A DNA stretch of 64,000 bases, taken from contig NZ_HE997181.1 in NCBI RefSeq assembly GCF_000312425.1, forward strand, positions 778,002 through 842,001. Reading direction: 5' to 3'. The stretch's first letter is position 1. Every line of letters starts with the position of its first letter. Made by a program: the position numbers and the translations under genes. Shown here in pieces: positions 16,444 to 25,191 of the stretch. A model generated the notes under the pieces. The model saw only the letters and a list, made by a program, of their open reading frames with translations. It had not been told where the DNA came from and did no database searches. Origin of the DNA: Reyranella massiliensis 521 (GTDB lineage Bacteria; Pseudomonadota; Alphaproteobacteria; Reyranellales; Reyranellaceae).

Positions 16444-19400
16444 ATGTTGTCAGCGCTTTGTATCCGTCGTCCGGTCATGACCATCCTGCTGATGGCGACC
16501 TTCCTCCTCGCAGGTGGCTTCGCCTTCAAGCAGCTACCTGTCGCCGCCGTCCCGCGGGTCGACTTCCCGACCATCCAGGTCACGGCCCAGCTTCCCGGTG
16601 CCAGCCCCGAAACGATGGCGGCCTCGGTCGCCTCGATTCTCGAACGTCAGTTCTCGACCATTGCCGGCGTCACGGCGATGACCTCGACGTCGTCGCTCGG
16701 CAACACGTCGATTGTCCTGCAGTTCGACCTCAATCGGTCGATTGACGGTGCCGCCCTCGACGTGCAGTCGGCGATTTCGTCGGCGATGCGCCGCCTGCCG
16801 CCCGAACTCACGACGCCGCCCAGCTTCCGCAAGGTCAATCCCGCGGACTGGGCCGTCATGTTCCTCGCTTTGCGGTCTTCGCAGGCGCGGTTGTCGGATA
16901 TCGACGCCTTCGCCAATCGCGCGATCCTGCCGCGCATCTCGACCTTGCCCGGTGTCGCCCAGGTGCTGATCTTCGGCACGCAGAAATATGCCGTACGCGT
17001 GCGTGCCGACCTCGATCAGCTCGCCGTGCGCGGCCTCACCCTGCAGGAATTGCAGAACGCGATCGTTGCGGCCAATTCGAGCAAGCCGGTCGGATCGGTC
17101 GCCGACCGCAGGCAGAATGCGATTCTCGAAGCGACTGGCCCGATCAACAAGGCCGCCGACTATATGCCGGTGATCGTGACCTGGCAGAACGGTGCGCCGG
17201 TGCGCATCTCCGACGTCGCCACGGCGATCGACGGCGTGGAGAACGACAAGGTGGCGAGCTGGGTCAACGGGACTCGCGCGATCGTGCTCGGCGTCTATCG
17301 GCAGCCCGACGCCAATACTGTCGAGGTGGTCGACCGGGTGAGGGCGATCCTGCCGCAGATTCAGGCCGAGCTGCCGCCCGGTGTCGAAATCTCGCTGCTG
17401 AACGACCGCGCCAAGTCGATTCGCGAGGCTGTCGAGGACGTCGAATTCACCCTCGTGCTCGCCGGCATCCTGGTGATCGTGGCGATCTATTTCTTCCTGC
17501 GCAGCTTCCGCGCCACGATCATTCCGGCAATCGCGCTGCCGATCTCGGTCGTCGGCACCTTTGCGGGCATGTATGTCTGCGGCCACTCGATCGACAACAT
17601 ATCGTTGCTGGCGCTGACTTTGGCGGTAGGCTTCGTCGTCGACGATGCCATCGTCATGCTGGAGAACATCGTTCGCCATATCGAGGCCGGCGAGAAGCCG
17701 ATGGAGGCGGCGTTCAAGGGCTCGAAAGAGGTCGGCTTTACGATCATCTCCATGACGCTCTCGCTGGTTGCGGTGTTCATCCCCGTCCTCTTCATGGGCG
17801 GCGTCGTCGGCCGTATGTTCAACGAGTTCGGCCTGGTCATCAGCTTCGCCATCCTGATCTCGGGCATCGTGTCGCTCACCCTGACGCCGATGCTCTGTTC
17901 GCGGATGCTGAAGCCGATCGACCACCACGAGAAGCACAACTTCCTGCTACGTGCCTTCGAGTGGAGCTTCACCAGGATGACGGAGGGCTACGGCTGGGCG
18001 CTGCGGCGCACGGTGGGCATGCCGCGCCTAGTGTTGGCGATCACGCTCGGCACCTTCGTCCTGACGGCAATACTCTTCCAGGCTATTCCCAAGGGCTTCT
18101 TTCCGACCGAGGATATCGGCCAGATTTCGGCGTCGACGGTTGGGCCCGACGATGCGTCGTTTGACGCCATGGTGGCCCGGCAGTCGGTGCTGGCGGAGAT
18201 CCTGAAGCGCGATCCCGACGTCGTGTCGGTCGTTTCGACGGTGGGCGGTGGCAACGCGGCCAACACGATCAACTCGGGCCGCATGTTCATCACCCTGCGC
18301 GACAAGGGCGAGCGCAAGGACACGATCCAGCAGGTCATTGCCCGGTTCCGTCGTGCGACGGCGACGGTGCCCGGCATCAACATCTACTTCCAGCCGATTC
18401 AGTCGATCAATATCGGCACGACCCAGACCCGCGCCCAGTATCAGTTCGGCATGCGCTCCAGCGACCTCGCAGCGCTGCGCGAATACGCGCCGCGGATGGA
18501 AGAGCGGATGAAGAAGATTCCGTCGATCATGGACGTGAACTCGGATCTGCAGGTGCGGGCGCGCTCGGCCCTTATCGACGTCGATCGCGATACCGCGTCG
18601 CGCCTGGGTCTCTCCGTCGACCAGATCCGTCAGTTGCTCTATTCGGCGTTCGGTACCCGCCAGGTCTCGACGATCTATGCACCGGACGATACGTATCAGG
18701 TGATCCTGGAAGCCGATCCCAAGTACGCCGATATCAACGAGGTGCTGCGGCGCCTGCAGATCAGGACACCGAGCGGCGCCCTGGTGCCGCTCGACACCGT
18801 CGCCAAGCGTGTCGACAAGCCGACATCGCTTACGGTGAACCACATTGCGCAGCTGCCGTCGGTCATCATCTCGTTCAACCTGCAGCCGGGCGTCGCGCTC
18901 GGCCAGGCGACCGCCGACATCCGCGCCGCGGCGGCGGAGATAGGGCTACCGAGCAATATCGCCACCAGTTTCGAGGGCAGCGCCCAGGTCTTCGAGCAGG
19001 CCGTCGCCAACCAGGGTCTGCTGCTATTTGCGGCGGTGCTGGTGATCTACATCATCCTGGGTATCCTCTACGAGAGCTTCATCCATCCGCTCACCATCCT
19101 GTCGGGCCTGCCGTCGGCGGGCATCGGTGCGCTGATCACCCTGATGCTGTTCGGCATGGATCTGAGCGTCATCGCCCTGATCGGCGTCGTCATGCTGATC
19201 GGCATCGTTAAGAAGAACGCCATCATGATGGTCGACTTCGCGATCGAACGGCGAGGGCAGGGCGCAACGGCGGAGCAGGCGATCGTGGAAGCGGCTCTGC
19301 TGCGCTTCCGGCCGATCATGATGACCACGACCTGCGCTCTGTTGGGCGCGTTGCCCATCGCGTTGGGCCACGGCGCCGGCGCCGAGCTGCGTCAGCCACT

Positions 19401-19566
19401 CGGTGTCACCGTCGTGGGCGGTCTGCTGGTGTCGCAGCTCCTCACGCTGTTCATCACGCCTGTCGTCTACATGTGGTTCGACAAGTTGACCGGCATGAGG
19501 TTCAGCCCCGGCTGGGCCAAGCGTTGGCGCACCAAGGGGCGCGTTCCCGCTACGCCGGCCGAGTAG
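16444..19566 (+). CDS. RND efflux inner-membrane pump (MdtC/AcrB family)
   Basis: 1040 residues, the normal size of hydrophobe/amphiphile RND pumps. The first span follows ALCIRRPVMTILLMATFLLA; the porter region has QVTAQLPGASPETM. The proton-relay span reads LALTLAVGFVVDDAIVMLENI, with the two adjacent aspartates expected. The second half repeats the plan, with LIGIVKKNAIMMVDFA. Twelve transmembrane segments and two large periplasmic loops are expected. ATG 16444 is chosen because it follows GGCCGGAG closely and gives the conserved short N-terminus; an in-frame start at 16375 lies inside the adaptor gene. Substrates cannot be predicted. Confidence 0.94.
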   Translation: MLSALCIRRPVMTILLMATFLLAGGFAFKQLPVAAVPRVDFPTIQVTAQLPGASPETMAASVASILERQFSTIAGVTAMTSTSSLGNTSIVLQFDLNRSIDGAALDVQSAISSAMRRLPPELTTPPSFRKVNPADWAVMFLALRSSQARLSDIDAFANRAILPRISTLPGVAQVLIFGTQKYAVRVRADLDQLAVRGLTLQELQNAIVAANSSKPVGSVADRRQNAILEATGPINKAADYMPVIVTWQNGAPVRISDVATAIDGVENDKVASWVNGTRAIVLGVYRQPDANTVEVVDRVRAILPQIQAELPPGVEISLLNDRAKSIREAVEDVEFTLVLAGILVIVAIYFFLRSFRATIIPAIALPISVVGTFAGMYVCGHSIDNISLLALTLAVGFVVDDAIVMLENIVRHIEAGEKPMEAAFKGSKEVGFTIISMTLSLVAVFIPVLFMGGVVGRMFNEFGLVISFAILISGIVSLTLTPMLCSRMLKPIDHHEKHNFLLRAFEWSFTRMTEGYGWALRRTVGMPRLVLAITLGTFVLTAILFQAIPKGFFPTEDIGQISASTVGPDDASFDAMVARQSVLAEILKRDPDVVSVVSTVGGGNAANTINSGRMFITLRDKGERKDTIQQVIARFRRATATVPGINIYFQPIQSINIGTTQTRAQYQFGMRSSDLAALREYAPRMEERMKKIPSIMDVNSDLQVRARSALIDVDRDTASRLGLSVDQIRQLLYSAFGTRQVSTIYAPDDTYQVILEADPKYADINEVLRRLQIRTPSGALVPLDTVAKRVDKPTSLTVNHIAQLPSVIISFNLQPGVALGQATADIRAAAAEIGLPSNIATSFEGSAQVFEQAVANQGLLLFAAVLVIYIILGILYESFIHPLTILSGLPSAGIGALITLMLFGMDLSVIALIGVVMLIGIVKKNAIMMVDFAIERRGQGATAEQAIVEAALLRFRPIMMTTTCALLGALPIALGHGAGAELRQPLGVTVVGGLLVSQLLTLFITPVVYMWFDKLTGMRFSPGWAKRWRTKGRVPATPAE

Positions 19567-19597
19567 TCGTTCCTTCCCACAAGGTGAGTAGCGTTCC

Positions 19598-20785
19598 ATG
19601 AAAGACGATATCGGCGCCTTCGTGCCGGGCGCTCGTGCGCGCATAGACGGTTGTCCCGACGGCACCTTGTCGGGCCTGACCTTTGCGGCCAAGGATCTGT
19701 TCGACGTGGCGGGGGTACCCACTGGCGGCGGCAATCACGACTGGCCGACCGGCCGTCCTGTGCCGACACGAAATGCCTGGGCCGTGCAGACCCTGCTCGA
19801 TGCCGGCGCCAGCCTGATCGGCAAGACGATCACCGACGAAGTGTCGCTGGGTATCCTGGGCGAGAATGCCTTCGACGGGACGCCGCGCAACGTGAGGGCG
19901 CCCGGCCGCGTGCCCGGTGGTTCGTCGTCCGGCTCGGCTGCGGCCGTCGCTGCAGGGATCTGCGATACGGCCCTGGGCACGGACACCGGCGGCTCGGTGC
20001 GCGTGCCGTCGAGTTTCTGCGGCCTCTACGGCATTCGCCCCACGCACGGGCGTATCGACGTGACCGGCATGCTGCCCCAGGCACCGACTTCCGACACGAC
20101 CGGCTGGTTTGCCCGCGATGCCGAGACTTTCGCAAAGGTGTCGTCGGTCATGCTGGGAGAGGCCATCCCGGCAGCGCGGCCGGACAAGCTGCCAAATAAG
20201 CTGATCGTCGCCGTTGACACCTTCGGCTTCGCCGACGCCAATGTGGCGGAGGCGCTGCAGCCGATGGTGAAGCGGCTTGCCGGCCTCGTGGGATCGAGCC
20301 GCGAGGAGATGATGGCGCCGCAGGGCCTTTCGGTGTGGGCGCGTACTCAGCGGACGCTGCAGCCCGCGGAAGCCTACAACACGTTCAAGGGCTGGCTCGA
20401 CGAGCGCAATCCGCGTTTCGCCTTCTCGGTCGCGCGGGCGCTGGTGATGGGCTCGATGATCTCCGAAGCGGATCGCGCCTGGGCGAACCTGATGCGCCAG
20501 GAAGCGCGGGCGCGGATGAAGTATCTGTTGCCGGCCGGTACCATCCTTTGTCTCCCGACGACGCCGTTCCCTGCGCCACTCACCGGGCAGCCGCTCTCCG
20601 TGCTCGAGCCGCTACGCGATCGCATCACATGTCTCTGTGCGCAGGGCGGACTTGCCGGCCATCCGCAGGTCAGCCTTCCGGGTGCGACGGTTGACGGCCT
20701 CCCGGTCGGTCTGTCCATCATCGGCGCAAGGGGCAGCGATGCCAGCCTGGTGGCGGTAGCGCGCGCTCTCGAGGGAGCCCAGTGA
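19598..20785 (+). CDS. Amidase-signature hydrolase, AMI1-like
   Basis: 395 residues with the full amidase-signature triad: Lys32 in LTFAAKDLFD, cis-Ser109 in GGSSSGSAAA and nucleophile Ser133 in TDTGGSVR. The short length and the sequences around LLDAGASLIGKTITDE and GENAFDGTP resemble plant and bacterial AMI1-type amidases (indole-3-acetamide hydrolases), but substrate assignment by resemblance is weak in this family. AAGGTGAG stands upstream of the ATG. It overlaps the AtzH-like gene by four bases (GTGA) and likely heads an operon that ends with a binding protein, so its substrate is probably imported. Confidence 0.87.
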   Translation: MKDDIGAFVPGARARIDGCPDGTLSGLTFAAKDLFDVAGVPTGGGNHDWPTGRPVPTRNAWAVQTLLDAGASLIGKTITDEVSLGILGENAFDGTPRNVRAPGRVPGGSSSGSAAAVAAGICDTALGTDTGGSVRVPSSFCGLYGIRPTHGRIDVTGMLPQAPTSDTTGWFARDAETFAKVSSVMLGEAIPAARPDKLPNKLIVAVDTFGFADANVAEALQPMVKRLAGLVGSSREEMMAPQGLSVWARTQRTLQPAEAYNTFKGWLDERNPRFAFSVARALVMGSMISEADRAWANLMRQEARARMKYLLPAGTILCLPTTPFPAPLTGQPLSVLEPLRDRITCLCAQGGLAGHPQVSLPGATVDGLPVGLSIIGARGSDASLVAVARALEGAQ

Positions 20786-21213
20786 GAGACCAAGTGAACG
20801 CCGAATCTGCAAAAGATCTGACGCCCAATCTTCCCGATGTCGTTGCCGAAGTGAGTGCGCTGTTCGAACGCTACGAGCAGGCGCTGATCGACAAGAACGT
20901 CGACGTGCTCGACGCGACTTTCTGGAACAGCCCGTACACGATCCGTCTTGCCAACAACGAGCATGGTTATGGCTTCGACCGCATCCATGCCCACCGGCTG
21001 GCGCGGCCGCCGGGGCCCGGCACCAAGGAGAAGCGCTATCGCGTCGATATCCTGACCTTGGGACGCGACATCGCCACCGTGAACCTTGTCTACAAGGTCC
21101 GCGGCAAGGAGATGACCGGACGGCAGAGCCAGACCTGGGTACGTTTTCCGGATGCCGGCTGGAAAGTGGTGTCGGCGCACGTTTCGATGATCAGCGAGCA
21201 ACCCGTTCTGTAA
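20782..21213 (+). CDS. AtzH-like / HpxZ-family protein (DUF3225)
   Basis: 143 residues of the SnoaL-like cone fold. The core motifs ALFERYEQALIDKNVDVLDATFW, TIRLANNEHGYGFDRIHAHR and WVRFPDAGWKVVSAHVS are characteristic of the AtzH/HpxZ group. Relatives occur beside amidases: HpxZ in oxalurate (purine-ring) breakdown, and AtzH in cyanuric-acid breakdown, where it has been described as a decarboxylating amidohydrolase. Here too it directly follows an amidase and its GTG overlaps the amidase stop. This suggests the amidase produces or consumes an N-carboxylated or oxamate-like intermediate. Confidence 0.82.
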   Translation: MRDQVNAESAKDLTPNLPDVVAEVSALFERYEQALIDKNVDVLDATFWNSPYTIRLANNEHGYGFDRIHAHRLARPPGPGTKEKRYRVDILTLGRDIATVNLVYKVRGKEMTGRQSQTWVRFPDAGWKVVSAHVSMISEQPVL

Positions 21214-21240
21214 GACGCAAGACAAACGAAGAGGACGCCC

Positions 21241-22281
21241 ATGAGCGCATCACCGAAGCTGGGCAATGTCATTGCGCCCAACCTTGAATGGATTGCCAAA
21301 GTGACGGAGGAAGCGCTGGAGCCTGCGCTGCCGATCGTCGATCCGCACCATCATCTCTGGCAGCGTACCGGCAACGACTACATGTTCCACGACCTGCTGG
21401 CCGACACGCAAACTGGCCACAACATCGTGGCCACCGTGTTCGTCGACTGCCATTCGATGTACCGCAAGGAAGGACCGGCGGAGCTGCGCTGCCTCGGGGA
21501 GACCGAGTTCGCCAACGGAGTCGCGGCCATGAGTGCCAGCGGCCTCTATGGCAATCTGCGGGCCTGCGCCGGCATCGTGAGCCATGTCGATCTGCGGCTA
21601 GGCGCGAAGGCCGGCGCTGTGTTCGATGCCCAGATCGCCGCCGGCAACGGCCGCTTTCGCGGCATCCGCTACCAGACCGGCCTCGACAAGGATCCTGGCA
21701 TTCGCGCGACCCGCACCAACCCGACACCGGGGCTGATGGCCGATGCGACCTGGCGCGAGGGCTTCCGCGAACTCGACCGTCGCGGCCTGACTTTCGACAG
21801 CTGGACCTATCATCCGCAGATCGGCGAAGTCGCCGATCTCGCGAGTGCCTTTCCCAATACCCAGATCGTCCTCGACCATGTCGGCGGTCCGCTGGGCTAT
21901 GCCTCCTACGCCAGCCGCCACGACGAGGTCTTCGCCACCTGGAAGAAATCCATGACCGAGCTGGCGCGCCGTCCCAACGTCACGGTGAAGGTGGGCGGGC
22001 TCGGCATGGCGATGGGCTGGTTCGATTTCTATGAGCGGGCCGTTCCGCCCGGCTCGGAGGAATTGGCCAAGGCCTTCAAACCCTGGGTCGAAACGACGGT
22101 CGAAATCTTCGGCGCCGACCGCTGCATGTTCGAGAGCAATTTCCCGGTCGACAAGATCACCTCGGGCTACGGCGTGCTGTGGAACGCGTTCAAGCGGCTC
22201 GCCGCGGGCGCGTCGACTGCGGAAAAGACGGCCTTGTTTTCGGGGACGGCGGCGCGCGTCTACAAGCTCGCGCTGGGATAG
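21241..22281 (+). CDS. Amidohydrolase-2 family TIM-barrel hydrolase
   Basis: 346 residues. The metal-binding start of the barrel is IVDPHHHLWQ near residue 34; later ligands are LDHVGGP near residue 217 and FESNFPVDK near residue 300, which is the order expected for the lactonase/decarboxylase-type amidohydrolase_2 family. Such enzymes hydrolyse sugar lactones or decarboxylate aromatic acids. GAGGA precedes the ATG. It lies 27 bases after the AtzH-like gene, in the same direction, so all three enzymes are probably one catabolic operon. The substrate is not known. Confidence 0.85.
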   Translation: MSASPKLGNVIAPNLEWIAKVTEEALEPALPIVDPHHHLWQRTGNDYMFHDLLADTQTGHNIVATVFVDCHSMYRKEGPAELRCLGETEFANGVAAMSASGLYGNLRACAGIVSHVDLRLGAKAGAVFDAQIAAGNGRFRGIRYQTGLDKDPGIRATRTNPTPGLMADATWREGFRELDRRGLTFDSWTYHPQIGEVADLASAFPNTQIVLDHVGGPLGYASYASRHDEVFATWKKSMTELARRPNVTVKVGGLGMAMGWFDFYERAVPPGSEELAKAFKPWVETTVEIFGADRCMFESNFPVDKITSGYGVLWNAFKRLAAGASTAEKTALFSGTAARVYKLALG

Positions 22282-22419
22282 AGGATCGGATGGCAAGGAT
22301 CGTGTCGGCGAGGCGCTACGCGAAATCCGTTCAGCATTGATAGGATTTCTTGCTTCACTACGGATGACACGAGAGATCGCGCCGCCCTAGACTTTGGCCA
22401 CCATAGTTGGAGGCCGTAC

Positions 22420-23982
22420 ATGCGTCGCTTTGTTGTTTCCCTCGCAGCCCTAGCAACGCTTGCCGTCGCCTCTGCTGCGCCGGCGCAGACCCTCAAGGTC
22501 GTGATGCATTCCGACGTGAAGGCGCTCGATCCGATTTGGAGCGGCGCCTACATCACGCGCAACCACGGCTACATGCTCTACGATACGCTGTTCGCGATCG
22601 ACGAGAATCTGAAGATCCAGCCGCAGATGGTCGACAGCTGGACGACCAGCGACGATGGACTCACCTGGACCTTCAAGTTGCGCGATGGGCTCGAATGGCA
22701 TGACGGCACGCCGGTCACGTCGGAGGATTGCATCGCGTCGCTGAAACGCTGGTCGGCGCGCGATGCGATGGGCCAGAAGCTCGCTCTGTCGCTCCAGGAA
22801 TACAAGATCGTCGATCCCAGGACCTTCCAGATCGTGCTCAAGGAGAAGTTCGGGCCGCTGATCGAGGCGCTCGGAAAACCCTCGGTGGTCGTTCCGTTCA
22901 TGATGCCCAAGAAGATGGCGGAGGTGGACGCTTTCAAGCAGATCGACGACTACATCGGCTCCGGCCCCTTCATCTTCAAGAAGGATGAATGGAAGCCCGG
23001 CGAGAAGCTGGTCTACGTGAAGAACCCGAAATACAAGCCGCGGTCCGAGCCGATGTCGGGCCTCGCCGGCGGCAAGGTCGTGAACGTCGACCGTGTCGAG
23101 TGGGTCTGGATCCCCGACGCCGAAACGCAGCTCAATGCGCTGTTGAACGGCGAGATCGACATGATCGAGAGCGTTTCCTACGACCATTTGGGCATCCTCG
23201 AGAAGGACAAGAACATCCGCCTCATCCGCGGCAGGGCGTCGAACCAGTACGTCTTCCGCATGAACTGGCTGCAGCCGCCTTTCAACAATCAGAAGGTCCG
23301 TCAGGCCGCGTCGTATGCGCTGAACCAGGAGGAGTTCCTGCAAGCCGGTATCGGGGACAAGCGCTATTATCGCGTCTGCAAGGCCATGTTCACCTGCGAC
23401 TCGCCGCTCGCTTCGACGGTCGGCATGGATGGGCTCATCGAAGGGAACGCCGCCAAGGCGCGTGAGCTTCTCAAGGAAGCGGGTTATGACGGCACTGTCG
23501 TGGTGATGCCGCAGCCGACCGACCTCGGTGTCATCAAGCAGATTGCCCCGGTCGCCAAGGCACAGCTCGAAAAGGCAGGCTTCAAAGTCGAGGTCCAGCC
23601 GATGGACTGGCAGAGCATGGTGGCGCGGCTCGCCAAGAAAGGACCGCCATCGGAGGGCGGCTGGAACGCCTTCGGGACGAGCTGGGTGCAGCTCGACATC
23701 CTCGACCCGCTGATGACGCCGTTTCTCGCCGCGACCTGCGACAAGGCGCGATCGGGCTGGCCCTGCGACGAGGCGCTGGAGAAGCTGCGCGACAAGTTCG
23801 TCAAGGCGACGACCGATGCCGAAAAGAAATCAGTTGCCGAAGAGGTTCAGCGTCACGCCCTGCAGGTCGTCACGCACGTTCCCCTCGGTGAATGGTATGG
23901 CGTGCAGGCCGTTCGCGCCAATGTCGTCACCCGGCCTGTGCCGGCGCCGATCACGACCTTCTGGGGCATCGGCAAGAAATAG
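22420..23982 (+). CDS. ABC transporter family-5 substrate-binding protein
   Basis: 520 residues with a Sec signal peptide (FVVSLAALATLAVASAAPAQ, cut after about residue 22). The mature part has family-5 SBP features: VKALDPIWSGAYITRNHGYM, LRDGLEWHDGTPVTSEDC, DDYIGSGPFIFKKDEW and NALLNGEIDMIE. These bind peptides or other organic solutes in the periplasm. It is similar across its length to the two proteins encoded at 25.2-28.5 kb. No permease or ATPase gene is near. It follows the amidohydrolase gene after 138 bases that hold no gene, and may read from the same transcript. Confidence 0.92.
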   Translation: MRRFVVSLAALATLAVASAAPAQTLKVVMHSDVKALDPIWSGAYITRNHGYMLYDTLFAIDENLKIQPQMVDSWTTSDDGLTWTFKLRDGLEWHDGTPVTSEDCIASLKRWSARDAMGQKLALSLQEYKIVDPRTFQIVLKEKFGPLIEALGKPSVVVPFMMPKKMAEVDAFKQIDDYIGSGPFIFKKDEWKPGEKLVYVKNPKYKPRSEPMSGLAGGKVVNVDRVEWVWIPDAETQLNALLNGEIDMIESVSYDHLGILEKDKNIRLIRGRASNQYVFRMNWLQPPFNNQKVRQAASYALNQEEFLQAGIGDKRYYRVCKAMFTCDSPLASTVGMDGLIEGNAAKARELLKEAGYDGTVVVMPQPTDLGVIKQIAPVAKAQLEKAGFKVEVQPMDWQSMVARLAKKGPPSEGGWNAFGTSWVQLDILDPLMTPFLAATCDKARSGWPCDEALEKLRDKFVKATTDAEKKSVAEEVQRHALQVVTHVPLGEWYGVQAVRANVVTRPVPAPITTFWGIGKK

Positions 23983-23985
23983 CAC

Positions 23986-24477
23986 CTAGAGACGTGCCCC
24001 GGCCGCCCTCAGCCTTTCGCGCAAGGTTGCAGAGTCGAGTTGGTCGGCCGGCTGCCCTGTTCGGGCGAGCAGGGCGGCGGCGGTGCCGACAGCATGGGCG
24101 GCTGCGATCGCCAGTGCGGACGGCAGGCTGCTCGGGATGACGAGCGCATTGTCGATGCCGGCGGCCAGCGCCGCGCGATAAGGCAGGGCGTATCGACCGT
24201 CCGGCCCCTCGGCGACTGCGATCGTGTCGATATACTCGCGGCCGGCGACCGACTCGAAGGTCTGCGGGCCGGCAAGCGAGAGGCTCGCGCAAGTGTCGAC
24301 GAAAAAGCGGGCGTCGATCTCGCCACGGTCGAGGATAACGGTGGAGACCGATCGGCCGCGACGCACGACATGGCGGATTTCCCGACCGGGCACGAGGCGG
24401 CCTTGGGCAGCCATCGTCGCGATGAGCGCAAGCAGGCCATTGCCGATGACCAGCACGTCGCAGGTCATCGACGTCAT
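23986..24477 (-). pseudogene. Internally deleted FAD-dependent oxidoreductase (FAD_oxidored type)
   Basis: 163 codons, open, but far shorter than the roughly 450-residue family. The first 20 residues are a Rossmann start (CDVLVIGNGLLALIATMAAQ). The sequence then jumps to a region resembling the FAD-domain end (STVILDRGEIDARFFVDT) and finishes like the C-terminus of these enzymes (YALPYRAALAAGIDNALVI, HAVGTAAALLARTGQPADQLD). The middle, including most of the substrate domain, is missing, without a frameshift. Start could be 24477 or 24468 (AGGA is better placed for the latter). It lies 23 bases downstream of the HxlR gene. A deliberately short protein is the alternative reading. Confidence 0.5.
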
Positions 24478-24500
24478 TCCTGAACGATCCGGATCGCAGA

Positions 24501-24905
24501 TTACTCGGCGGCCTTCAGTTCCGTGGCAGCGGCGCGCAGCGCGCGGTTGGCGGCGTCCTCGGCCTCCCAGCGCGTGCCGATCTCGGCGAGGCGTCCCATG
24601 ACGTCGTCGAGTTCGTGGCCACGCTGGGTCAACGAATAAGTGACCTTCGGCGGGATCGTCGCCTCGTAGTCGCGCTTCACCAGCGAGGCGCCTTCGAGCG
24701 TGCGCAGACGTTCGGTTAGCATCTTCGCGGAAATACCCGCGACACGTCGCTTCAGTTCACCGAAGCGCTGCGGACCGTGCGTGCGCAGATTGTAAAGAAT
24801 GTATGTCGTCCAAGGCCCCATGAGCATGCGCAGAATGAAGTCCATCGGACAGGTCACGCTCTCCTTGGCCTTGGCAGCGGGCGGGTGGCTGGCTGGAGTG
24901 GTCAT
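24501..24905 (-). CDS. HxlR-family winged-helix transcription regulator
   Basis: 134 residues from ATG 24905, which has GGGAGC about 8 bases upstream; a longer reading to 24980 lacks support. The HxlR domain is clear: CPMDFILRMLMGPWTTYILYNL, then QRFGELKRRVAGISAKMLTERLRTLE (recognition helix) and KVTYSLTQRGHELDD (wing). The single Cys at the start of the domain is the position used for redox or aldehyde sensing in several HxlR proteins. Likely target genes are its own unit and possibly the binding-protein genes on either side. Confidence 0.88.
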   Translation of the reverse strand: MTTPASHPPAAKAKESVTCPMDFILRMLMGPWTTYILYNLRTHGPQRFGELKRRVAGISAKMLTERLRTLEGASLVKRDYEATIPPKVTYSLTQRGHELDDVMGRLAEIGTRWEAEDAANRALRAAATELKAAE

Positions 24906-25157
24906 CGAAAATGCTCCCAAGGTTACGAATTGGTACCTGATGGTAAAGATATAGTTTGCCTCCTTGATGTTTCCAGTCACCCTGAGAAATCAGATTAATT
25001 GACGAAACAAATTTAGATTTTTTATATAAATCAAGGGATTGCTGATTTTTATGAAAGTCGCGCTTCAATCGGTGCGATGGGCAAGACTGACCGCGAGCGA
25101 CGTGTAGCCTTTGAAGCACCCCCAGTGTGCCGCGGCGGCCGGCAGCATCACAAAGAA
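24906..25157. promoter_or_regulatory. AT-rich spacer with possible HxlR operator
   Basis: About 250 bases with no gene. Near the HxlR start, TACC-TGAT-GGTA (24934-24945) is an inverted repeat of the half-site style bound by some HxlR proteins. TATATC on the minus strand just beyond it (near 24948-24953) could be the -10 element. Bases 25005-25060 are markedly AT-rich compared with the rest of the window. No promoter pointing to the right has a gene to serve. Confidence 0.35.
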
Positions 25158-25184
25158 GAAGGGCGCCCTCGCCGGGCGCCCTTC
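25158..25184 (-). terminator. Terminator of the second substrate-binding-protein gene
   Basis: GAAGGGCGCCC (25158-25168) pairs with GGGCGCCCTTC (25174-25184) around a 5-base loop. On the minus strand the stem is followed by TTCTTTG, an interrupted T tract, just after the stop of the gene at 25192. Confidence 0.8.
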
Positions 25185-25191
25185 CTTTTGG

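Noticed and set aside
22282..22419. A possible REP-like or tRNA-like structure in the spacer before the first binding-protein gene
   Set aside because: No cloverleaf or clear stem was found. Only weak similarity to common intergenic repeats with GGATGACA; not enough to call.
24040..24483. Plus-strand open frame of 147 codons opposite the FAD-oxidoreductase remnant
   Set aside because: Low-complexity Arg/Gly/Ala content and lack of domain motifs mark it as a shadow of the opposite strand in GC-rich DNA.
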